The position numbers were made by a program, and so were the translations under genes. Below the pieces are notes generated by a model. It worked only from the letters and a program-made list of their open reading frames with translations, had not been told where the DNA came from and did no database searches. Positions 27,147 through 35,023 of a stretch of DNA of 64,000 bases are shown piece by piece. Position 1 is the stretch's first letter, and each line of letters begins with the position of its first letter. The DNA lies in the NCBI GenBank assembly GCA_934646185.1, contig CAKUEH010000001.1, positions 1 through 64,000 on the forward strand, written 5' to 3'. Origin of the DNA: an uncultured Oscillospiraceae bacterium. Lineage in GTDB: Bacteria; Bacillota; Clostridia; Oscillospirales; Oscillospiraceae.

Positions 27147-28784
27147 TCAGGCTTTTGTCTGCTCCTCGACAAGTCTTCCGCCGCAGTAGATCTGCCGCAG
27201 AAATGGCTTCTCGATCTTTCCGGTCGGATTGCGCGGGACCTTGGCGAAGATCACCCGGCGGGGCCGCTTATAGCGCGGCAGTTCCCGGCAGAAGTCCTGA
27301 ATTTCCGCTTCCGTGCAGCTTGCGCCGTCCTTCAGCTCAATGATCGCCGCCGCGATCTCGCCGAGCCGCTGATCCGGAAGGCCGATGACCGCAACGTCCT
27401 TGATTTTTTCGTTCCTGCGCAGGAAGTCCTCGATCTGGACGGGATACAGGTTCTCGCCGCCGGAAATAATGACGTCCTTCTTGCGGTCGACCAGATAAAT
27501 AAATCCATCCTCGTCCTCACGGGCCATATCGCCCGTCCAGAGCCAGTCGCCATGCAGGATCTCGGCGGTCGCCTCCGGGTTTTTATAGTAGCATTTCATG
27601 ACGCCGGGACCCTTGACGGCAAGCTCCCCGATCTCGCCCGGAGCAACGTCATTTCCAAGCTCATCGATGATGCGTGTCTGCCAGAGATAGCCCGCCTTGC
27701 CGATCGCGCCGATCTTTTCGATGTTGTCCACGCCCAGATGCACGCAGCCGGGGCCGATGGACTCGCTCAGGCCGTAATTCGTGTCGTATTTGTGGTGCGG
27801 GAAATATTTGAGCCAGCGCTTGATGAGGCTGGGCGGGACCGGCTGCGCGCCGATATGCATGAGCCGCCATTGGTCGAGCAGATAGTGCTCGAGATTGACG
27901 CGCCCGGATTCGATGGCATCCAGAATGTCCTGCGCCCAGGGAACCAGCAGCCAGACGATCGTGCACTTTTCTTCCGTGACCGTCCGCAGGATCCATTCCG
28001 GCTTCACGCCGCGCAGCAGCACGGCCTTGCTCCCGGAAATGAGGCTCCCGAACCAGTGCATCTTCGCGCCCGTGTGGTAAAGCGGCGGGATGCAGAGGAA
28101 TACGTCGTCCTTTGTCTGTCCGTGATGGTGCTGCTCGGTCATGCAGGAGCAGACAAGTGCCTTGTGCCGGTGCAGGATCGCCTTCGGAAATCCGGTCGTG
28201 CCGGAGGAAAAATAGATCGCCGCGTCGTCGTTTTCATCCAGTGCGACGGGCGGAACGCTCGACGAGCAAAAGCCCATGAGCCTGCGGCAGTCCTCGGCAT
28301 AATCCGGCACGTTCCGGCCCACAAACAGCCGGAGCCTCACGCGCGTCAGGCTTTCCTGGATCGGGTCGAGACGTGAAACGAATTCAGGCCCGAAGGCCAG
28401 AACCTCCACATCCGCCAGATCCAGACAGTAGGAAATTTCATCGGACGCATACCGGAAGTTGAGCGGAACGGCGATGCAGCCGGCCTTTAAAATGCCGAAG
28501 TAGATCGGCAGCCATTCCAGACAGTTCATCAGCAGAATACCGACCTTTGTGCCGCGCCGGACGTTCCGGCTCAGAAGAAAATTGGCGAACCGGTTTGCCC
28601 GGCGGTCAAAATCCCGCCATGAAAGCTCCCGGCGGTACGGTGCGTCGGGCTGCGCCTCGGCGATCAGGCTCGCCTCGCGCCAGGTAACGGCGCTGTCGCG
28701 CTCTTCCGACGGATTGACCTCGACCAGCGCGATATCAGACCCGTAAAGTCTGGCGTTCCGCTCCAGAAAATCCGTAATGACCAT
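27147..28784 (-). CDS. AMP-forming acyl/aryl-CoA synthetase (class I adenylate-forming)
   Basis: A 545-residue ANL-superfamily ligase. Seen: AIYFSSGTTGFPKAIL (P-loop), YGLSESIGPG, the WTGDMAREDEDGFIYLVDRKKD hinge, ISGGENLYPVQIED, and the catalytic Lys in NPTGKIEK near the end. The start is ATG 28784 after CAAGGGAGGATTTTG. It is the first gene behind the T-box and 78 bases before iorA. Together with paaK it makes two CoA ligases in one operon, perhaps for different aryl acids (for example hydroxyphenylacetate or indoleacetate). A medium- or long-chain acyl substrate cannot be excluded. Confidence 0.9.
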   Translation of the reverse strand: MVITDFLERNARLYGSDIALVEVNPSEERDSAVTWREASLIAEAQPDAPYRRELSWRDFDRRANRFANFLLSRNVRRGTKVGILLMNCLEWLPIYFGILKAGCIAVPLNFRYASDEISYCLDLADVEVLAFGPEFVSRLDPIQESLTRVRLRLFVGRNVPDYAEDCRRLMGFCSSSVPPVALDENDDAAIYFSSGTTGFPKAILHRHKALVCSCMTEQHHHGQTKDDVFLCIPPLYHTGAKMHWFGSLISGSKAVLLRGVKPEWILRTVTEEKCTIVWLLVPWAQDILDAIESGRVNLEHYLLDQWRLMHIGAQPVPPSLIKRWLKYFPHHKYDTNYGLSESIGPGCVHLGVDNIEKIGAIGKAGYLWQTRIIDELGNDVAPGEIGELAVKGPGVMKCYYKNPEATAEILHGDWLWTGDMAREDEDGFIYLVDRKKDVIISGGENLYPVQIEDFLRRNEKIKDVAVIGLPDQRLGEIAAAIIELKDGASCTEAEIQDFCRELPRYKRPRRVIFAKVPRNPTGKIEKPFLRQIYCGGRLVEEQTKA

Positions 28785-28814
28785 ACAAAATCCTCCCTTG
28801 CAGCGGATCGCGGA

Positions 28815-29092
28815 TAAAAGAAAACGCCCGCTGCACATTCTGATAAAAGTGCAGAGGACGAGAAGCTCCCGTGGTACCACCTCTATTTACCGCATACGCG
28901 GCCTCTACGGGCACGATCATGCCCACTGCGCGATATCGGGCGCACCCGTCTTCGTCTACTTGCGGCCTGGCCGCGTTCGGGAAGCTGCTCGGAAAGGTAT
29001 TCCGTCCGGACGCCTGTACTGCCTTGCACCGGGCGGCAGCTCTCTGAACAGGGGAGGTCGGGGCGTACTTGGTTTCGTCATGGCATTCAACA
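28815..29092 (-). promoter_or_regulatory. T-box riboswitch, specifier best read as UAC (tyrosine)
   Basis: On the minus strand: Stem I with the GA/K-turn and AGTA-type internal loop (ATGACGAAACCAAGTACG), distal CAGAGAGC...GGTGCAAGGCAG, a specifier loop GGAATACCTTTCCGAGC, then the T-box core AGAGGTGGTACCACGGGAG (about 28865-28883) with CGTCC. The terminator CGTCC-TCTGCAC/GTGCAG-CGGGCG (28825-28860) is followed by a T-rich run. By the usual GAA-NNN placement the specifier is UAC (Tyr). AAU or ACC one register away cannot be strictly excluded because the usual purine after the codon is missing. Uncharged tRNA should favour the antiterminator and switch on the six-gene operon. Confidence 0.93.
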
Positions 29093-29098
29093 TGTCAA

Positions 29099-29127
29099 AC
29101 TTTAACACAGTTTGTCGTTGAAGTCAA
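29099..29127 (-). promoter_or_regulatory. Promoter of the T-box operon
   Basis: TTGACT (29122-29127), 17-base spacer, TAAAGT (29099-29104), placing the start of transcription at the 5' end of the T-box Stem I. Confidence 0.7.
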
Positions 29128-29195
29128 GTGTCCGCTGTGATTTTTGAGGATTCTTCCAAATGTTGACGAGACAGCTCGGAAAGCCCTGATTTCAC

Positions 29196-29224
29196 TTGCA
29201 TTGCAGCGGACAAAACGGTATAAT
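29196..29224 (+). promoter_or_regulatory. Promoter of the glycogen operon
   Basis: TTGCAT (29196-29201), 17-base spacer, consensus TATAAT (29219-29224), about 80 bases before glgB. Confidence 0.75.
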
Positions 29225-29304
29225 GGGATTGGAATACAGTGAACGGATTTTTGTATACCGCCCCCGGGCGGTTTTCAGCACAGAAGAAAGAGAGGAGTTT
29301 CAGC

Positions 29305-31188
29305 ATGCAGAAGCTGGCGGCTTTTTTGAAACGGTTCCATTCCGGCCCCGCGGCAGACGCCTGCGAATATCTTGGCTGCCATACGCGCGAAGACGGCGAG
29401 GGATACGTGTTCCGCGTCTGGGCACCGCATGCGCAGGCCGTAAGCGTCGTCGGCGACTTTAATTTCTGGAATACGGCGGATCTTCCCATGCGGAAGATCT
29501 CAGACGGAGTATGGGAAGCCGTTTCCGTCTATGCAAAGGCGGGGCAGGCTTATAAATACTGCGTGACCGGCCCGGACGGCCGCACGGTCTACAAGACCGA
29601 CCCCTACGGAAACCGCTGCTGCGCGCTGCCGGAAACATCCAGCATGATCGACCCGCCGGACGGCTTCGAGTGGCACGACACGCTTTACCGCGCCCGCACT
29701 GCAAAGCAGTCCGCGATCAAACGCCCCGTCAATATCTACGAGGTCCACGCGGGCTCATGGAAGCGGCACGAGGACGGCAGCTATCTCAACTATGAAGAGC
29801 TGGCTGCGGAGCTGGTTCCCTATGTCAAGAACATGGGCTATACGCATATCGAGCTGCTTCCCATTATGGAGTATCCCTACGATCCCTCGTGGGGCTATCA
29901 GATCACCTGCTATTTTGCCCCGACCCATCGCTACGGAACGCCGAAGCAGCTCATGCGGTTTGTGGACGCCTGCCACAAGGCCGGCATCGGCGTCATTCTC
30001 GACTGGGTGCCCGCCCATTTCCCGAAGGACGAAAACGGCCTGTTCGAGTTTGACGGAACCTGCTGCTATGAGCTCTCCGACCCGATGATGAACGAGCATC
30101 CGGACTGGACGACCCGCATTTACGATTACGGCAAGCCGGAGGTACAGTCGTTCCTCATCTCCAACGCCTGCTACTGGCTACGTTATTTTCACGTCGACGG
30201 AATTCGAGTCGATGCAGTTGCGTCCATGCTGTATCTGGACTATAATCGCAGACAGTTTAAGCCAAACAAATTCGGCGGCCGGGAAAATCTCGAGGCGATC
30301 GAGTTTTTGCGCAGGCTCAATGAGGCTGCGTTTCAGGTCAATCCCGCAGTCATGATGATCGCCGAGGAATCCACGGCCTTCCCGCTCATCACCAGGCCGG
30401 ATTACGACGGCGGCCTCGGCTTCCTGTTCAAATGGAACATGGGCTGGATGAACGACATGCTCAAATACATGTCGCTCGACCCGCTGTGGAGAAAGGGAGA
30501 TCATAACGCGCTGACGTTCTCCATGACGTACGCCTATTCCGAAAACTTCATTCTGCCGCTCAGCCACGACGAGGTCGTACACGGAAAATGCTCGCTCATC
30601 AATAAAATGCCGGGCAATTACGACGATAAATTCAACAATCTGCGCACGTTCTTCGCCTATCAGATGGCGCACCCCGGCAAGAAGCTCAACTTCATGGGCA
30701 ACGAATTCGCACAGTTCATCGAGTGGAATTATACGCAGGGGCTCGACTGGCTGCTGCTCGGCTATGAAAAGCACCAGAAGATGCAGCACTTTGTCCGTAC
30801 GCTCAATCATTTCTATCTCGAAAACCGCTGCCTGTGGGAGAATGATTCGGACTGGGAAGGCTTCCGCTGGCTTTCCTGCGACGACCGCGACAATTCCGTC
30901 GTCGCCTTCCGCCGCATCAGCCGCAAGGGACAGGAGCTGATCGCCGTGTGCAATTTCTGCCCGGTGCTGCGGGAGGATTACCGCCTGCCGCTTCCGAAGG
31001 CCGGATGGTACCAGCCGGTCCTCAATACCGACGACGCGCAGTTCGGCGGCTTCGATTTCCAGCCTGCGCCCGTTCACGCGGAAAAGGAAAAGCAGCCGCA
31101 GGGGGAATACGCCTACAGCGGCACATTCCGCATCCCGCCGATGAGCGTATGCTTTTATAAGCATGTCAGAAATAAACCGGAGAAATAA
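29305..31188 (+). CDS. glgB: 1,4-alpha-glucan branching enzyme
   Basis: Makes alpha-1,6 branches in glycogen. 627 residues: an N-terminal CBM48 (YVFRVWAPHAQAVSVVGDFN), then the GH13 barrel with the nucleophile Asp in GIRVDAVASMLYLDY, the acid Glu in MMIAEEST, and the LSHDEVVHGK region. A beta-sandwich C-domain follows. ATG 29305 is chosen for AGAGAGGAGTTTCAGC upstream. It heads the operon glgB-C-D-A-P-amylase, so all steps of glycogen synthesis and breakdown are coexpressed. Confidence 0.96.
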   Translation: MQKLAAFLKRFHSGPAADACEYLGCHTREDGEGYVFRVWAPHAQAVSVVGDFNFWNTADLPMRKISDGVWEAVSVYAKAGQAYKYCVTGPDGRTVYKTDPYGNRCCALPETSSMIDPPDGFEWHDTLYRARTAKQSAIKRPVNIYEVHAGSWKRHEDGSYLNYEELAAELVPYVKNMGYTHIELLPIMEYPYDPSWGYQITCYFAPTHRYGTPKQLMRFVDACHKAGIGVILDWVPAHFPKDENGLFEFDGTCCYELSDPMMNEHPDWTTRIYDYGKPEVQSFLISNACYWLRYFHVDGIRVDAVASMLYLDYNRRQFKPNKFGGRENLEAIEFLRRLNEAAFQVNPAVMMIAEESTAFPLITRPDYDGGLGFLFKWNMGWMNDMLKYMSLDPLWRKGDHNALTFSMTYAYSENFILPLSHDEVVHGKCSLINKMPGNYDDKFNNLRTFFAYQMAHPGKKLNFMGNEFAQFIEWNYTQGLDWLLLGYEKHQKMQHFVRTLNHFYLENRCLWENDSDWEGFRWLSCDDRDNSVVAFRRISRKGQELIAVCNFCPVLREDYRLPLPKAGWYQPVLNTDDAQFGGFDFQPAPVHAEKEKQPQGEYAYSGTFRIPPMSVCFYKHVRNKPEK

Positions 31189-31227
31189 AACAGGAACAAA
31201 GGAAATAAAACAGGAGGAGATCCAGCT

Positions 31228-32412
31228 ATGCAATTCCAAAAAAAACGTTGTGTCGCCATGCTCCTGGCAGGTGGTCAGGGCAGCCGTCTGATGGTTCTGA
31301 CGGAAAACACGGCCAAGCCTGCCGTCCCGTTCGGCGGCAAATACCGCATCATTGATTTCCCGCTTTCCAACTGCGTAAACTCCAAGATCGATACGGTCGG
31401 CATTCTGACCCAGTATCAGCCGCTTGAGCTCAACGAGTACATCGGCAACGGCCAGCCGTGGGGTCTGAACTCCTCGCACGGCGGCGTCCAGGTCCTTCCG
31501 CCCTATGCCAAGAGCAAAAACTCCGAGTGGTATAAGGGCACGGCCAACGCCATCTATCAGAACATTCCCTTTATCGAGCGCTATAACCCCGACAATGTGC
31601 TCATCCTGTCCGGCGACCATATCTACAAAATGGACTACGCCGCCATGCTCCGTTTCCACGAACAGCGTGATTCCGACTGCACCATCGCCGTGCGCGAGGT
31701 TCCGCTGAAGGAGGCCTCCCGCTTCGGCATCATGAATACCCGCGAGGATGGCTCCATCTATGAATTTGAAGAGAAGCCGAAGAAGCCCAAGAGCACGAAT
31801 GCATCCATGGGCATCTACGTCTTCAAATGGAGTGTGCTGAAGGCGTTTCTGGAGGCGGACGAGGCTGACCGCACCAGCGAAAATGACTTCGGCAAGAATA
31901 TTATCCCCGCTATTCTGAACGCGGGGCACAAGCTCTATGCCTACCGCTTTGAGGGCTATTGGAAGGACGTCGGCACGATCTCCAGCCTCTGGGAGGCCAA
32001 TATGGATCTGCTCGGCAAGCATCCGGCATTCGATATCTACGGCGCGGCTGGGCATAAGATCTACGCCAGAAACCAGGCCATGCCGTCGAGCTATATTGCA
32101 AAGTCTGCCGAGATCCGCGAGAGCTTTGTCGCCGAGGGCTGCAATATCGAAGGCTGCATCACGCACTCCATCATCTCCACCGGCTGCACCGTCGGCAAGG
32201 GCGTGGAGATCACCGACAGCGTCATTATGCCGGATGTCACCATCGAAAACGGCGCGATCGTCCGCAGCGCCATCATCGCCGAGGGCTGCCATATCAAGGC
32301 CGGTGCCCGCGTGGGCGATTATGTTGAGGGCGAAGAACGGAAGATCAGCGTGATTGGCAAGGACAAGACTATCGCCGAAGGCACCGTGATCGATGCCGGC
32401 GCGATCGTATAA
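31228..32412 (+). CDS. glgC: Glucose-1-phosphate adenylyltransferase, catalytic subunit
   Basis: Makes ADP-glucose from glucose-1-phosphate and ATP, the committed step of glycogen synthesis. 394 residues. The nucleotidyltransferase loop is LLAGGQGSRL (12-21). Also seen are PAVPFGGKYRIIDFPLSNC, the substrate loop FEEKPKKPKS and YRFEGYWKDVGT. Left-handed beta-helix hexapeptides cover the last third. Catalytic residues appear intact. It follows glgB by 39 bases and precedes glgD, with which it probably forms a hetero-oligomer. Confidence 0.96.
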   Translation: MQFQKKRCVAMLLAGGQGSRLMVLTENTAKPAVPFGGKYRIIDFPLSNCVNSKIDTVGILTQYQPLELNEYIGNGQPWGLNSSHGGVQVLPPYAKSKNSEWYKGTANAIYQNIPFIERYNPDNVLILSGDHIYKMDYAAMLRFHEQRDSDCTIAVREVPLKEASRFGIMNTREDGSIYEFEEKPKKPKSTNASMGIYVFKWSVLKAFLEADEADRTSENDFGKNIIPAILNAGHKLYAYRFEGYWKDVGTISSLWEANMDLLGKHPAFDIYGAAGHKIYARNQAMPSSYIAKSAEIRESFVAEGCNIEGCITHSIISTGCTVGKGVEITDSVIMPDVTIENGAIVRSAIIAEGCHIKAGARVGDYVEGEERKISVIGKDKTIAEGTVIDAGAIV

Positions 32413-32431
32413 GAGAGAGGGGGATACCAAC

Positions 32432-33544
32432 ATGGAAGCAATGGGCATTATTTTCTCCAATATCTATGACAGCAGCATGGGTGAGTTGACCCGTGAGCGG
32501 ACTTCGGCCTCCATCCCGTTCGGCAGCCGCTATCGCCAGATCGACTTTGCCCTGTCCAACATGGCAAACTCCAAGATCAGCAACATCGGCATTGTCACAA
32601 AATATAATTATCAGTCTCTGATGGACCACCTCGGCAACTGTGAAGAATGGGATCTCAAGCTGGGCGAGGGCGTCCGCTTCCTGCCTCCGTACGCCACCGG
32701 CCACACCGGTGCCTACCGCGGCAAGCTCGAAGCGCTCCAGACCGCCATGCCGGTGCTCGGCCGCTGCGACGCCGAGTATGTCGTGCTGTCCGACACGACC
32801 GTCCTGTGCGCGATCAATTTTGCGGCAGTCCTCGAAGAGCATATCGCCTCCGGCTGTGACATCACGGTCATTGCCAAGGCAGGCCGCGCCAATGGCAAAA
32901 CCCGTCAGCCGCTGGCTGTCAAGCTGGGAGAAGACGGTAAGATCGTCGATCTGGCCGTCGACTACTGCGCGCCGGAAGATTATCTTGTCGGCATGAGTAT
33001 GTTCATCATGCGCCGTGACAAGCTGATCCAGGTCATCCGCGAGATGGTCCCGCACGGGAAATACCATCTCGAACGGGATTTCATCCTGCCGGAGTATAAC
33101 GCGGGCAATCTGAAGGTCAACGTCTATCCGTTCCATAACGTCGCCCTGTTCAACCAGAGCGTGGACGAGTATTTTGTCAACAACATGAAGCTGCTTGACG
33201 CGGATGTGCGCCGCAGCCTCTTCCGCAGTGAGATCCCCATCTATACCAAGGTCCGTGACGCTGTCCCGACGCTCTTCGGCTACCACGGACAGGCGGCAAA
33301 CTGCCTGATCGCCGACGGCTGCCATCTGTTCGGCAAGGCGGAAAACTCCGTGATCTTCCGCGAGGTCGACATTGAAGACGGCGCGGAGGTTCGTGATTCG
33401 ATCATCATGCAGGGGAGCAAGATCGGCGCGGGCGCATCGATCCGGTACTGCATTTTGGATAAAAACGTCACCATTCGCCCGGGCACGAAGCTGCTCGGCT
33501 CGATTGACCACCCGCTTGTGGTCGACAAAGGAGATACCGTATGA
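32432..33544 (+). CDS. glgD: GlgD, regulatory subunit of ADP-glucose pyrophosphorylase
   Basis: A 370-residue GlgC paralogue in which the N-terminal nucleotide loop is replaced (MGIIFSNIYDSSMGELTRER instead of GGxGxRL), while the IPFGSRYRQIDFALSNM segment remains. The C-terminal beta-helix is kept. In Firmicutes, GlgC/GlgD hetero-oligomers are more active or less dependent on activator than GlgC alone. The start is ATG 32432 after GAGAGGGGG. Its stop overlaps the glgA start (ATGA). Confidence 0.94.
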   Translation: MEAMGIIFSNIYDSSMGELTRERTSASIPFGSRYRQIDFALSNMANSKISNIGIVTKYNYQSLMDHLGNCEEWDLKLGEGVRFLPPYATGHTGAYRGKLEALQTAMPVLGRCDAEYVVLSDTTVLCAINFAAVLEEHIASGCDITVIAKAGRANGKTRQPLAVKLGEDGKIVDLAVDYCAPEDYLVGMSMFIMRRDKLIQVIREMVPHGKYHLERDFILPEYNAGNLKVNVYPFHNVALFNQSVDEYFVNNMKLLDADVRRSLFRSEIPIYTKVRDAVPTLFGYHGQAANCLIADGCHLFGKAENSVIFREVDIEDGAEVRDSIIMQGSKIGAGASIRYCILDKNVTIRPGTKLLGSIDHPLVVDKGDTV

Positions 33545-34977
33545 AAATCGCAGTAGTTGCCTCTGAGGCCGCGCCGTTCGTCAAGACCGGCGGCCTCGGC
33601 GACGTGATGCAGGCGCTTCCGCTTGCGCTTTCCAAACAGAAAAACACCTACGTCAGCCTGTTTGTCCCGTATTACAGCCAGATCAAATACTCTGGAAAGT
33701 GGCAGACGGAATTTCTGGGCGCGTTTGACGTGCCGCTGGCCTGGCGGCGGGAGTATGTCGGTATTTTCCGTCTGAAGACCCGCCGCAAGAAGCTCCAGAT
33801 CTATTTCATCGACAATGAGCACTATTTTAACCGCGGCGGCGTCTACGGCTTTGCCGACGACGGCGAGCGCTACGCCTATTTCAGCAAGGCCGTCCTTGCG
33901 GCCATGAATTATCTCGAGCTCCGGCCCGATGTCGTCAGCTGCCATGACTGGCAGGCCGCGCTCATCCCGCTGCTGCTGAAAACGGAATATCACGGCTGCT
34001 TCCCGGATACAAAGAGCGTGTTCACCATCCACAACATTGAGTATCAGGGCAAGTGCAATCTGCAGTTCAATTACGATGTGCTGGGCCTCGGCGCGGGCTG
34101 TGACGAGATCCTCCGCTTTGACGACTGCACGAATTTCATGAAGTCCGCCATCGTCACAGCCGACCGCGTGACGACCGTTTCCGAGACATACGCGCAGGAG
34201 CTGCGCTATCCGTATTATTCTCACGGGCTCGACGGCGTCCTGCAAAGCAGAGGCTCCGACTTCTCCGGGATCACCAACGGCATTGACATGCAGGTCTTTG
34301 ATCCCGCGAAGATGGATTCCATCGCGCAGAATTACACCGCAAAGACGCTCCGGGAGGGCAAGACCGCCAATAAGCTCGTGCTCCAGCAGCGCGTCGGTCT
34401 GCCGGAGGACAGAGACGTCGCGGTTCTGGCTATGGTCACCCGTCTGGCCGGACACAAGGGCATTGACCTTCTGTGCTATATTGCGGAGCGATTGATCCAG
34501 CGCCGCATCCAGCTCGTCATCATCGGCACGGGCGAGGAGAAGTACGAATGGTACCTGAATACGCTGCGCGACCGGTTTGGCGATAAGGTCTCCGTCAATC
34601 TGCTCTTTGACGGTGGACTGGCAAATCTTGTTTATGCGGCGTCTGATCTGTATCTCATGCCGTCGAAGTCCGAGCCCTGCGGCCTGTCGCAGCTGATCGC
34701 CATGCGCATGGGTTCCGTCCCGGTCGTCAACGCGACGGGAGGGCTTAAGGATACCGTCTGGCCGTATAACGAGGCGGACGAGACCGGGCGCGGCTTTACC
34801 TTCCAGAGCTACAACGCGGACGACTTCCTTGCCGCTATTGACCGCGCGCTTGCGCTGTACTATAACGAGCCGGAAAAATGGCTGCATCTTGCGGAAAACG
34901 ATATGGCCATCGATTCGAGCTGGGATGCACCGGCGCAGAAATACATGGCGCTGTTCCAGACTGTCTGCGGACAGTGA
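33541..34977 (+). CDS. glgA: Glycogen synthase (ADP-glucose, GT5)
   Basis: Adds glucose from ADP-glucose to the growing alpha-1,4 chain. 478 residues with the substrate loop KTGGLGDV (15-22), VSCHDWQAALIP, TIHNIEYQG, the ITNGIDMQVFDP segment and the C-terminal PSKSEPCGLSQLIAMRMGSVPVV with the catalytic Glu. Translationally coupled to glgD by a 4-base overlap. Confidence 0.96.
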   Translation: MKIAVVASEAAPFVKTGGLGDVMQALPLALSKQKNTYVSLFVPYYSQIKYSGKWQTEFLGAFDVPLAWRREYVGIFRLKTRRKKLQIYFIDNEHYFNRGGVYGFADDGERYAYFSKAVLAAMNYLELRPDVVSCHDWQAALIPLLLKTEYHGCFPDTKSVFTIHNIEYQGKCNLQFNYDVLGLGAGCDEILRFDDCTNFMKSAIVTADRVTTVSETYAQELRYPYYSHGLDGVLQSRGSDFSGITNGIDMQVFDPAKMDSIAQNYTAKTLREGKTANKLVLQQRVGLPEDRDVAVLAMVTRLAGHKGIDLLCYIAERLIQRRIQLVIIGTGEEKYEWYLNTLRDRFGDKVSVNLLFDGGLANLVYAASDLYLMPSKSEPCGLSQLIAMRMGSVPVVNATGGLKDTVWPYNEADETGRGFTFQSYNADDFLAAIDRALALYYNEPEKWLHLAENDMAIDSSWDAPAQKYMALFQTVCGQ

Positions 34978-35023
34978 ATGCCTGAAAAAAGATACTTAGA
35001 CAGATAAAGGACATATAAATGCA

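Noticed and set aside
30178..32460. A 760-codon open frame on the minus strand across glgB/glgC
   Set aside because: It is antisense to two well-recognised genes, has low-complexity Arg/Ala/Asp composition, no ribosome site and no recognisable motif. Long antisense frames are expected with this GC-rich codon use.
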